The notes beneath the pieces were generated by a model. The model saw only the letters and a list, made by a program, of their open reading frames with translations. It was not told the DNA's origin and searched no databases. Of a stretch of DNA of 64,000 bases, positions 28,235 through 36,382 are shown piece by piece. Each line of letters opens with the position of its first letter. The stretch's first letter is position 1. The DNA comes from Oxalobacteraceae bacterium (GTDB lineage Bacteria; Pseudomonadota; Gammaproteobacteria; Burkholderiales; Burkholderiaceae_D). Both the position numbers and the translations under genes were made by a program. The stretch lies in assembly GCA_947448025.1 (NCBI GenBank), contig CANFLV010000017.1:25120-89119 (forward strand), read 5' to 3'.

Positions 28235-28552
28235 TCAACGTATCGTTTCGACCGGCTGCCCTGCCATCAGAATGGCCGCATGCGTTTGCACCAGCGCCCG
28301 GTCCTTGCTGTAATCGGTGAGCATATTGAGGATGGCATTGTCGTCAAAGCGAAAGCGCGCCAGCATCATGTTTGTGCCGGCCAACTTCAAGATTTGCGCA
28401 GCACTGAGGCGCTCGAATAAATCGGCGATGTCGGCGCTGATACCGAGGCGAAAAATGGCACAGGGTTTGTCTCGGCGGATCATTTGTTGTGCCAGCATCA
28501 GATAGCTGAGATTGGCATCGCGGATTTCCGCCATCATGTCGCTCGTATTCAT
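28235..28552 (-). CDS. flhD: Flagellar master regulator subunit FlhD
   Basis: A 105-residue protein with the FlhD core IRDANLSYLMLAQQMIRRDKPCAIFRLGI. The first gene of the flhDC operon; its control region is the 398-bp gap before it. Confidence 0.97.
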   Translation of the reverse strand: MNTSDMMAEIRDANLSYLMLAQQMIRRDKPCAIFRLGISADIADLFERLSAAQILKLAGTNMMLARFRFDDNAILNMLTDYSKDRALVQTHAAILMAGQPVETIR

Positions 28553-28950
28553 GTTTCGTCTCCCTGGACAATTTCACCACAAGGAAATAAGTTTCCTGTG
28601 ATACATATTCTCCACTCAGACTAAAGTCGTAGTAATGGGTGTGCGTCTGTATTTTTTGTAGGCGAAAAGACGGCTGACGTGTAGGTGTTTGTCTTACACG
28701 CACGGCGAGATGGCCGCCCAGCCATGTTTGGGCGGCGACCTCGACAGCGAAAGCGATCGATAAAAATATTTGTGATGCGCCATATATTTGGCAACACTGT
28801 ATCCCGCCTGGATCTGGGCAGACTGCGCTCAAAACTGACGCGCGACGTCCTGCCTTGCTTAAGGGCGCAGTACGTCAGCTGCTTGAGGCCCGTCCCTCAA
28901 TAAATACAAATGTCAATTTGCTCTTTGCAAGGCTAGGTCAGGAGCCGACT
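28553..28950. promoter_or_regulatory. flhDC upstream control region
   Basis: A 398-bp non-coding stretch between the cheA-2 stop and flhD. It holds a hairpin GCCGCCCA (28713-28720) / TGGGCGGC (28729-28736) with an 8-nt loop, and CGTGTA...TACACG near 28678-28700. The region is AT-rich near 28560-28660 and 28750-28800. It fits a long, multiply regulated flhD leader; no promoter box could be fixed by eye. Confidence 0.55.
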
Positions 28951-30687
28951 TCAAACGCCGCCGTTCAGCAGGAAAGACACACTGACTATGAGCAGCAATT
29001 CTCCCTCTGCCGAACGGGAGGTGCCGGTAATGCCCGGCGCACGGATCGAGGTCAGTGGCTTGATGACCAGATCGGCCGTGCCATCGACGGCTTCGACAGA
29101 CAGGATATAGGGCACTGCGGCATTGACGACGATGCCGATGTTTTCTGCGCCGGGCACGTAGCCGAGCAAGCCGGCCAGCGACTTCACCGGCAAGGGTCGC
29201 CCCTGATCGAGGAAGACCGGCAAGCCGATGACTACACGCATATCGGGCGGCAGTTCGACGACGCGCTCGACGAGCGACATTGGCATGCCCAGCGCAGCGC
29301 CGGCGGTACTGACGAGCATGGTCGGTACGATCGCCATTTCTATCGGCAGGCGTATTTCGAAACGGGTGCCGCTGCCCGGCGTTGAAACGATGTTGACCAC
29401 GCCACGGTGTTTTTCCACGGCAGTCTTGACGACATCCATGCCCACACCGCGTCCCGAGACGCTGGAAGCGACTTCGCGCGTGGAAAAGCCGGGCAGAAAA
29501 ATCAGCTTTAATGCTTCTTCATCACTTTGCGCACCATGCTCGCTGATCAAGCCCTTGGCGATCGCCTTGCTGCGGATCAGCTCCACTGGAATACCGCGAC
29601 CATCGTCAGCTAGTTCGATCATGATGGTGCTACCCAGCTGCGAAGCCTTCAGTAAAATTCGCGCCCGCGCCGGTTTGCCGCTGGCGACTCGCTCATCGGG
29701 GCTTTCTATGCCATGGTCGAGCGCATTGCGCAGCATGTGTACCAGCGGATCGTATAAACCTTCGACGACGACGCGGTCGACTTCGGTCTCGGCGCCTTCG
29801 ATGTCGAGTTCAACTTCCTTGCCCAGCTCGCGCGCCAGTTCACGCACCAGGCGCGGGAATTTCTGGAACAGTCGTCCTACCGGCTGCATGCGCGCCGACA
29901 GCGTGGCATGCTGCAGTTCCGTCGAATAGCGGCTGCCGCGGTTGAGCGTCTCCAGCAGCTTTTTCATAATTTCGGCAGCGGCCGCATCGCAGGGGTACTG
30001 CATCAGTTTTTCCAGCAGTACGCCAGCCTGGTTCGTCGCCTGTACCGATTCGCCGGCGACTTCGAGGAGGATGTCGAGCTTGTTCGAATCGATACGGATG
30101 CTGTCTTCGCGCGGTGGCGCCTTGGCGTCCTCCGGCACCGTGCCGCGTCGGTCTATGCCATCCCAGCCCTTGACCAAGGGCGTGGGCGGGCGCGCTGTCA
30201 ACGGCACAGCGCTCAGCTGGCGCGGCGGGACGACAGCGTCGTAATAGGCTTGCCAGTCGATCGTCGGTGCGACGGATTCGGACTGAAGCGCACTGTCGCC
30301 ATTCACGCCATGAATCGCATCGACCAGCATTTTTTCGAGCGCCACCGGCAAGGGTCGCAGCGACTCACTGGCCGCACCGGCGCCCAGCTGCACGAGCTGG
30401 TCAGCGACAAAGCTGCTCGCCTCCAGCGCCGCATCAATCGCCATTTGCGTCACCGGTGCAAAGCCGGTGCGCAAGGCATCGAACAGGTTTTCGGTGAGGT
30501 GGCAGGCCGAGACCATGGCGCCGAGATTCATGAAGCCGGCGCCGCCCTTGATCGTATGGAAAGCGCGAAACACGGCATTTAAGGCATCCATGTCGCCGGG
30601 CGACTTTTGCAGCTGCAGCAGGCTGGCTTCGACATTGACGGCGAGCTCCATGGCCTCGACGACGAAATCCTTGAGCATGTCATCCAT
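28951..30687 (-). CDS. cheA: Second CheA-type histidine kinase
   Basis: A 578-residue kinase: HPt with His44 (AFHTIKGGAGF), a short linker, dimerisation region, ATPase (N-box HMLRNALDHG, G1 ADDGRGI, G2 SGRGVGMD) and a C-terminal CheW-like domain, which is somewhat degenerate. It is shorter than the first CheA, with the P2 CheY-binding region apparently reduced. Its ATG overlaps the stop of cheZ, so the two form one operon running towards flhD. Confidence 0.93.
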   Translation of the reverse strand: MDDMLKDFVVEAMELAVNVEASLLQLQKSPGDMDALNAVFRAFHTIKGGAGFMNLGAMVSACHLTENLFDALRTGFAPVTQMAIDAALEASSFVADQLVQLGAGAASESLRPLPVALEKMLVDAIHGVNGDSALQSESVAPTIDWQAYYDAVVPPRQLSAVPLTARPPTPLVKGWDGIDRRGTVPEDAKAPPREDSIRIDSNKLDILLEVAGESVQATNQAGVLLEKLMQYPCDAAAAEIMKKLLETLNRGSRYSTELQHATLSARMQPVGRLFQKFPRLVRELARELGKEVELDIEGAETEVDRVVVEGLYDPLVHMLRNALDHGIESPDERVASGKPARARILLKASQLGSTIMIELADDGRGIPVELIRSKAIAKGLISEHGAQSDEEALKLIFLPGFSTREVASSVSGRGVGMDVVKTAVEKHRGVVNIVSTPGSGTRFEIRLPIEMAIVPTMLVSTAGAALGMPMSLVERVVELPPDMRVVIGLPVFLDQGRPLPVKSLAGLLGYVPGAENIGIVVNAAVPYILSVEAVDGTADLVIKPLTSIRAPGITGTSRSAEGELLLIVSVSFLLNGGV

Positions 30688-31400
30688 CAGAATCCCAGGT
30701 CGGCCAGCAAATCGTCCACGTCATCCTGTGCCAGGGCATTGGTCGGAATGGCCGGTCCGGCCATCAGGTCGATCACGACCTCATCTGCCCTGACCAAGGT
30801 GCTTTGTGGTGCATGGTCGCGCAGGATTTTTGTTAGTTCCAGTTCATGCGCCTGGGTGATACCGACAATTTTCTTGATGATCTGGCCAGTGATGTCCTGA
30901 AAATCCTGCGCCATCATGATGTCCATCATGCGCGCCTTTTGGCGTTCGGCAGTATGTTCGACGAGCTGCATGAACGCCTGCGACTCGGCTGCCAGCAGCT
31001 TGAATTCCTCGACGCTGATCTCGCCCGCAAACAGCCGCGCCCAGGACGCCGACAGGGTTTTTGACTGCTTCAGCAGCAGGTCCTCATCGGGCATGCCTTC
31101 GTCGATGGCATTGAGGACCTTGTTGGCGGCTTTTTCGGTCAGCTCGGCGACGTATTCGAGCCGGCCGCGCGTATCGACGATCTGGATCGTCGATTCCGAC
31201 AGCGACTGGTCATAACCAAGCTGGCTCATGGCCTCATGCAATTGGCGCGTGACCCGCCCTACCTGTTCGAAAATACCCCTGGCGCTCTCGGGACAGGGCA
31301 CTTCCGCATCGGCGACCACGGCAGCGATCTCATTACTGCTGACCCGCGTTGCTGCAATTGAATCGAATAATGCATCGAGGTCTTCTGCTTCTCCTGCCAT
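30687..31400 (-). CDS. cheZ: CheY-P phosphatase CheZ
   Basis: A 237-residue helical protein. Catalytic motif AQDFQDITGQ carries Asp169 and Gln173; the C-terminus QDDVDDLLADLGF is the CheY-P-binding tail of CheZ. It removes the phosphate from CheY-P. The ATG at 31400 (MAGEAEDLDALF) is chosen over the upstream extension to 31529. Unusually, it is paired with a second cheA rather than with cheY. Confidence 0.94.
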   Translation of the reverse strand: MAGEAEDLDALFDSIAATRVSSNEIAAVVADAEVPCPESARGIFEQVGRVTRQLHEAMSQLGYDQSLSESTIQIVDTRGRLEYVAELTEKAANKVLNAIDEGMPDEDLLLKQSKTLSASWARLFAGEISVEEFKLLAAESQAFMQLVEHTAERQKARMMDIMMAQDFQDITGQIIKKIVGITQAHELELTKILRDHAPQSTLVRADEVVIDLMAGPAIPTNALAQDDVDDLLADLGF

Positions 31401-31611
31401 GACTGGGTTCCCTGAAATTTGGATGAGCCGGAACCGCAGGCGCGGGATACGCCACAGCCAGCTCAAGCAGCTCTGCAGTGCTATATCGGCAGCTTGGGGC
31501 CAGGCTGTAGGGTCAGGCGCGCGAATCAACAGGATATTTCCATGTCATTTCGCGGGATGGCAGGATCGTCGACGGCCGATGTGGCGCTGCATGATTGACA
31601 TCACGCAATCA

Positions 31612-31625
31612 ATACACTAGTGTAT
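31612..31625. promoter_or_regulatory. Palindromic operator upstream of the acyl-CoA ligase
   Basis: ATACACTAGTGTAT, a perfect 14-bp palindrome, 37 bp before the ligase ATG. Related sites lie at 34288-34305 and 39558-39569; together they suggest one TetR-type repressor. Confidence 0.7.
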
Positions 31626-31662
31626 GGAAAAATTAAAAAGCACGATAACAATAGAGACGACC

Positions 31663-33336
31663 ATGGAAAAAATCTGGCTCAAGCATTACTCCGAAGGCGT
31701 GCCTGCCGAAATCGATCTCGCCTCGATCGGCTCGATCGCCGACTATCTCGAAGAGGCCGTAGCGAAATACCATGATCGTGCCGCCTTCATCAGCGGCGCC
31801 ACTGGTGGCGTGATCACTTACGGCGAGCTCGATGTGCAGTCGCGCGACATGGCCGCCTACTTCCAGTCGGAACTGAAGCTGCCCAAGGGTACGCGCGTGG
31901 CCTTGATGATGCCGAACCTGCTGCAATATCCTGTGTGCTTGTTTGGCCTGCTGCGCGCCGGCTATGTCGTCGTCAACGTGAACCCGATGTACACCCCGCG
32001 CGAGCTCGAGCACCAGCTGCAGGATTCCGGTGCGGAGGCGATGATCGTGGTCGAAGTGTTCGCCCACACGCTGGCGAAAATCATCAGCAGGACTGCCGTG
32101 CGCCATGTCGTCGTCACGGGCCTGGCCGACATGCTGCCTTGGCCGAAGCGCATGATCGCCAATTTCCTGATCCATCAAGTCAAGAAGGCCGTGCCGCCTT
32201 ACAGTTTGCCGGGCAGCGTCAGTTTTCTCGACGCGCGCGCCCGCGGCGCAGCGGCCAGCTTCACGAAAGTCGACATCGCGCCGCACGACCTCGCCTTCCT
32301 GCAATACACGGGCGGCACCACGGGCGTGTCCAAGGGCGCGATGCTATCGAACTTCAACATCCTCGCCAATGCCAAACAAGGCAAGGTCTGGGGCGATCCC
32401 TTCATCAATCAGGATGAAGAACTCACCAGCATTACGGCGATCCCGCTGTATCACATCTTCGCGCTCGGCTCCTGCCTCGGCTTCATCGGCATGGGCGGCA
32501 CCAATGTGCTGGTGGCGGACCCGCGCAACATCGCCGGCTTCGTGAAAGTGCTGGCGAAATATCCCTTCGTTTCCCTGCCGGCGGTGAATACGCTATTTAA
32601 TGGCTTGCTTAATGATCCCAATTTTGCGCGCGTCGATTTCAGCAAGCTGCGCTTTGCCATCGGCGGCGGTTCCGCCATCCAGCGGCCGGTGGCGGAACGC
32701 TGGCAAAAAGTCACCGGCGCGCCTTTGGTTGAAGGCTATGGCCTGACGGAATGTTCACCGACCGTGACGGCGAATCCTTTCGACATGAAGAGCTTCAATG
32801 GCAGCATCGGCCTGCCGATGCCGTCGACCGAGATTTCAATACGCGACGACGACGGCCGGGAACTCCCGCTCGGCGAAGCCGGCGAATTATGTGTCAAGGG
32901 GCCGCAGGTCATGCAGGGTTACTGGCAACGTCCGCAAGAAACTGCTGCCGTGATGACCGAGGACGGCTACCTGCGCACCGGTGACGTGGCGATGATGGAT
33001 GAAAAAGGCTTCCTGCGCATTGTCGACCGCAAGAAGGACATGATCCTCGTCTCTGGCTTCAATGTGTATCCGAATGAAATCGAGGAAGTCGTCATGATGC
33101 ACCCCGATGTGACCGAAGTGGCTGCCGTGGGCAGGGCGCACGAGAGTACCGGAGAAGCGGTCCTGCTGTATGTTGTGCGCAAGTCGCCGGGCTTGACGGC
33201 AGAGGCCATCATTGCCCACTGCCGCGAGAACCTGACACGCTACAAGGTGCCGCACCAGATCGTCTTCCTCGATGAACTCCCGAAAAGCAATGTGGGCAAG
33301 ATTCTGCGCCGCGAGCTGCGCGACAAAGCCGCATAA
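31663..33336 (+). CDS. fadD: Long-chain fatty-acid--CoA ligase (FadD type)
   Basis: A 557-residue adenylate-forming enzyme: ATP loop YTGGTTGVSKGA, GYGLTECSPT, YLRTGDVA, and VDRKKDMILVSGFNVYPNEIE near the C-terminus. The N-terminus MEKIWLKHYSEGVPAEI is typical of FadD. It activates carboxylic acids to CoA thioesters. The ATG at 31663 is preferred to 31624, which lies inside the operator. It is 28 bp before the dehalogenase, probably in one transcript. Confidence 0.93.
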   Translation: MEKIWLKHYSEGVPAEIDLASIGSIADYLEEAVAKYHDRAAFISGATGGVITYGELDVQSRDMAAYFQSELKLPKGTRVALMMPNLLQYPVCLFGLLRAGYVVVNVNPMYTPRELEHQLQDSGAEAMIVVEVFAHTLAKIISRTAVRHVVVTGLADMLPWPKRMIANFLIHQVKKAVPPYSLPGSVSFLDARARGAAASFTKVDIAPHDLAFLQYTGGTTGVSKGAMLSNFNILANAKQGKVWGDPFINQDEELTSITAIPLYHIFALGSCLGFIGMGGTNVLVADPRNIAGFVKVLAKYPFVSLPAVNTLFNGLLNDPNFARVDFSKLRFAIGGGSAIQRPVAERWQKVTGAPLVEGYGLTECSPTVTANPFDMKSFNGSIGLPMPSTEISIRDDDGRELPLGEAGELCVKGPQVMQGYWQRPQETAAVMTEDGYLRTGDVAMMDEKGFLRIVDRKKDMILVSGFNVYPNEIEEVVMMHPDVTEVAAVGRAHESTGEAVLLYVVRKSPGLTAEAIIAHCRENLTRYKVPHQIVFLDELPKSNVGKILRRELRDKAA

Positions 33337-33364
33337 ACCATCACATTAAAAAAGGCGAACCACG

Positions 33365-34264
33365 ATGAATTTCCTGCGCACTCCTGATGAACGCTTCACT
33401 GGTCTGGCTGACTGGCCCTTCGCACCCCACTATCTCGACATCGACAGCCTCGATGGCGGCACCCTGCGCCTGCATTACGTCGACGAAGGTCCGCGCGATG
33501 GCGCCGTGGTCCTGCTGCTGCATGGCGAGCCGAGCTGGGCTTACCTGTACCGCAAATTCATCCCCATCCTCAGCGCGCTCGGTTATCGCGTGATCGCGCC
33601 GGACCTGATCGGCTTTGGCCGTTCGGACAAGCCCGTCGAGCGCAGCGACTATACCTATGAGCGTCATGTCGCCTGGATGAACGCCTGGCTCGCCGCGCTC
33701 GATCTGCACGACATCACGCTGTTTTGCCAGGACTGGGGCGGCCTGATCGGTTTGCGCATGGTCGCTGCCACGCCCGAGCGTTTTGCACGACTCGTGATCG
33801 CCAACACGGGCCTGCCGACCGGCCACGGCGCCAGCGAAGCCTTCAATCAATGGCTGTGGTTCAGCCAGAATGTACCGGAACTCGAGATCGGCAAGATCAT
33901 CAATGCAGGTTCGACGCGCGAACTCACGCCAGAAGAAATCGCTGCCTACGATGCCCCGTTCCCGGACGCGACTTACAAGGCCGGCGCGCGGCATTTTCCG
34001 ACGCTGGTACCGGTCACGCCCGAACATGCATCGGTGGCCGAGAACCGCGCCGCATGGACGGTTCTCGAACATTTCAAAAAACCCGTGCTGACCACCTTCG
34101 GCGACAAGGACGCAGTGACGGCCGGTGGCGCGCAAGTTTTCATTGAGCGCATGCCTGGTGCACAGGGTCAGCCGCATACCATCATCGAAGGCGGTGGGCA
34201 TTTCCTGCAGGAAGACGCGCCGGAACAGCTGTGCCAGTTGATCGACGATTTTATCCGCCGCTAA
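33365..34264 (+). CDS. Haloalkane dehalogenase (subfamily I)
   Basis: A 299-residue alpha/beta hydrolase close to DhlA/DhmA: halide-binding Glu55 in [14 protein letters not shown], nucleophile Asp123 followed by Trp124 in [25 protein letters not shown], and His279 ([10 protein letters not shown]). Such enzymes hydrolyse C-halogen bonds to alcohols. A related epoxide hydrolase is less likely because of the HGEPSW and QDWGG motifs. True substrate unknown. Confidence 0.85.
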   Translation: MNFLRTPDERFTGLADWPFAPHYLDIDSLDGGTLRLHYVDEGPRDGAVVLLLHGEPSWAYLYRKFIPILSALGYRVIAPDLIGFGRSDKPVERSDYTYERHVAWMNAWLAALDLHDITLFCQDWGGLIGLRMVAATPERFARLVIANTGLPTGHGASEAFNQWLWFSQNVPELEIGKIINAGSTRELTPEEIAAYDAPFPDATYKAGARHFPTLVPVTPEHASVAENRAAWTVLEHFKKPVLTTFGDKDAVTAGGAQVFIERMPGAQGQPHTIIEGGGHFLQEDAPEQLCQLIDDFIRR

Positions 34265-34287
34265 CATTCAGTGCGGCGAGACAATTT

Positions 34288-34305
34288 CAATACAGTAGTG
34301 TATTG
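34288..34305. promoter_or_regulatory. Palindromic operator upstream of the PF10118-like gene
   Basis: CAATACAGTAGTGTATTG: eight of nine base pairs are symmetric. It lies 35 bp before the next start and is the same type as 31612-31625. Confidence 0.65.
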
Positions 34306-34340
34306 TTCAGTTTGGTAATAAATCTATACGGAGTAGCAAG

Positions 34341-35165
34341 GTGAGTGATCTCGTAGTGCGGCGTTTGTTGATAGATCTAAGCACGCCCTTCCCCAGCCGC
34401 TGGAATGGTGGCGACGCGTTTCGTTCGGCATTCCTGTCGGCGTTGTCGATGAGTTTTCCGGTCGGTGAGCAATATTTCATGGACTCGGTACGGAATGGTT
34501 TCAAGACCTTGGCACCGGATGTGCAGGCACGCTTCGCGAAGGAAGTGCAAGGCTTCGTCGGCCAGGAAGCCACGCATCGGCGCATCCACGCGCTGTTCAA
34601 TGCGCATCTCGACACGCTAGGCTACAGCAATGAAATCGAACGTCGCGCCGCACGTCGCATCAAGGCGAATGCGCATCGGGATGTGCGCCTGCATGTTGCC
34701 GTGACTGCTGCGACCGAACATTTCACCTCTCTGTTCGCCGACTGGATGCTGCGCCATCCGGAAGCGCTCGCAGGTGCGGAACCCCGCTTGCAGACGCTGT
34801 GGCAATGGCACAGCGCCGAAGAATCCGAACACCGAAATACTGCCTTTGACATCTACAAGTCCATGGGCGGCGGCCATACCTGGCGCCTCAGGGCCTTCCG
34901 CTATGTGACAATGACCTTCCTGTGCGACGTCATGCGCCAGACCGTGCGCAATCTGTGGCACGACGGCAGCCTCTTCAAGTTGAGCACGTGGCGTAGCGGC
35001 GCGACCATGCTGTTCGCCAAGGACGGTATCATCCGCGGCAATGTCAAAGGCTGGCGCGATTACCTTGCACGCGACTTCCATCCCAGCCAGCATGACGCCA
35101 GCATGTCGCAGCAATGGCTGATCGATAATGCCGGGCAGTTCCGCGTCGTCGGCCAGAACGCCTGA
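34341..35165 (+). CDS. Predicted metal-dependent hydrolase (PF10118-like, ferritin-like fold)
   Basis: A 274-residue protein. The putative di-metal ligands are spread over helices: SFPVGEQYFMDS, GQEATHRRIHALFN (ExxH), TAATEHFTSLF, and WHSAEESEHRNTAFDIY (ExxxH). This fits the uncharacterised COG3687/PF10118 group. Start is GTG with GGAG upstream. Substrate unknown; placed in the TetR-type regulon by the operator before it. Confidence 0.8.
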   Translation: MSDLVVRRLLIDLSTPFPSRWNGGDAFRSAFLSALSMSFPVGEQYFMDSVRNGFKTLAPDVQARFAKEVQGFVGQEATHRRIHALFNAHLDTLGYSNEIERRAARRIKANAHRDVRLHVAVTAATEHFTSLFADWMLRHPEALAGAEPRLQTLWQWHSAEESEHRNTAFDIYKSMGGGHTWRLRAFRYVTMTFLCDVMRQTVRNLWHDGSLFKLSTWRSGATMLFAKDGIIRGNVKGWRDYLARDFHPSQHDASMSQQWLIDNAGQFRVVGQNA

Positions 35166-35186
35166 GGCAGTCGAAATAAAGGAGTC

Positions 35187-35822
35187 ATGATGATCGGTGC
35201 CTGGTGGTCGTGGCTGGCGGCAGTAGCATTATATTTGCTGTTCCGCCTCTGGTATGACAATTGGCGCGGCCCGCTGCGCGACGACGAGGTCGCGCACTAC
35301 ATGGCACTGCTGGAAAATTCGCCGGGCGTCGAGCATACCGACCTTCTTGGCTTGCGCCGCTTCCTCGAAGAAGATGATGGCCGCGAATTCCTGATGGCGA
35401 ACCTGGTACGCTTGAAGCCCGAGCCGCTGATCCATCCGCACACCGGAGCGACGGTCAAGGCCAGGGAATTAATGCAGGCTTATGCGAAGGGGTTTCTTGC
35501 CACGATGCTGCGGCTTGGTGGCCATCCCTACATCGTCACGCGCAAGGTCGGCGGCTACATTGATGCCTGGGATGCGGGCGCTGATCCGGGCTGGACTATC
35601 GCAGCGACTATGCGCTATCGCAGCCGGCGCGACTGCATGCGGCTGGCGACGAATCCACGCTTCCTTGACGCCTATCCGCTGAAAGTGCTGGCAGTGGCGA
35701 ACACGATTTCATTTCCGACCACGGTGCTGATGTCAGGCACGCTACGTCCACGAACAGCTGTGGCGCTCCTGCTCGCCTTGGCGGCGGCACTGGTGCATCT
35801 GGCGTCTCTGCTGCTCGCTTGA
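35187..35822 (+). CDS. Membrane-anchored protein of unknown function
   Basis: A 211-residue protein that I do not recognise. One N-terminal membrane helix (MIGAWWSWLAAVALYLLFRL), a central soluble part with repeated NP-type loops (LATNPRFLDAYPLKVLAVANTISFPTT), and a second hydrophobic stretch at the C-terminus (residues 188-211). The middle resembles the dimeric alpha/beta-barrel DUF1330/EthD-type folds only loosely. It follows the PF10118-like gene by 21 bp, so same operon. Confidence 0.6.
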   Translation: MMIGAWWSWLAAVALYLLFRLWYDNWRGPLRDDEVAHYMALLENSPGVEHTDLLGLRRFLEEDDGREFLMANLVRLKPEPLIHPHTGATVKARELMQAYAKGFLATMLRLGGHPYIVTRKVGGYIDAWDAGADPGWTIAATMRYRSRRDCMRLATNPRFLDAYPLKVLAVANTISFPTTVLMSGTLRPRTAVALLLALAAALVHLASLLLA

Positions 35823-35843
35823 GTACGCCCGCTCTTGCAAACT

Positions 35844-35870
35844 ACTGCGGTCCGTCAGCCGGACCGCAGT
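35844..35870. terminator. Bidirectional hairpin between convergent genes
   Basis: ACTGCGGTCCG, loop TCAGC, CGGACCGCAGT: an 11-bp perfect stem. It separates the plus-strand gene ending at 35822 from the minus-strand acyl-CoA-binding protein gene ending at 35876. Confidence 0.8.
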
Positions 35871-35875
35871 CAAAT

Positions 35876-36127
35876 TTATGCCCGCAGTGATTCAACGAGA
35901 TCAATATAACGCTGCATCGCCTCTTCCTTCGAAACACCCTTCAAGTCGGTCCACGCCTTGTGCTTGAACATCCCGATCATATCGCCGGGTGCCTCGCCGG
36001 TGATGTCGCCGAGTGAGCCCTGCTTGTAAAGGCTGTAGAGCTTCATCATGGTCATGTTGTCCGGGCGCTTCTCCAGGCTTTTTGAATCGGTCGCAGCTTG
36101 CTCGAAGCGTTGGGTCAGGTCAGTCAT
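35876..36127 (-). CDS. Acyl-CoA-binding protein (ACBP)
   Basis: An 83-residue four-helix ACBP: RFEQAATDSKSLEKRPDNMTMMKLYSLYKQGSLGDI then MFKHKAWTDLKGVSKEEAMQRYIDLV, with the LYSLYKQ and KHKAW acyl-CoA contact motifs. It buffers acyl-CoA esters in the cytosol. ATG at 36127; the longer reading to 36277 has no family match upstream. Confidence 0.93.
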   Translation of the reverse strand: MTDLTQRFEQAATDSKSLEKRPDNMTMMKLYSLYKQGSLGDITGEAPGDMIGMFKHKAWTDLKGVSKEEAMQRYIDLVESLRA

Positions 36128-36382
36128 TGCAGATTCTCCGTATTTGATGGTGGGCCATCTGGGTAAAGGATGCAGGATAAATGAACGATTCAACCTGCAA
36201 CATAATGACATCAATCGTGCCATAATTAAAAGTCTGCGGCAAGCATCCTTAGTGCCGATGCCGCAAACCGCCATCATCGAATTAAACCAGATTCCGGCAG
36301 GCGTCTTCCATGCCCGACCGGCGCATCAAGTTCTGACACACGACCAAGGCCAGGCAAAGACCTCGCTGCTGGAGAATGCATC

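Noticed and set aside
33341..34267. 308-residue minus-strand ORF opposite the dehalogenase
   Set aside because: Shadow of a gene with complete catalytic motifs on the plus strand.
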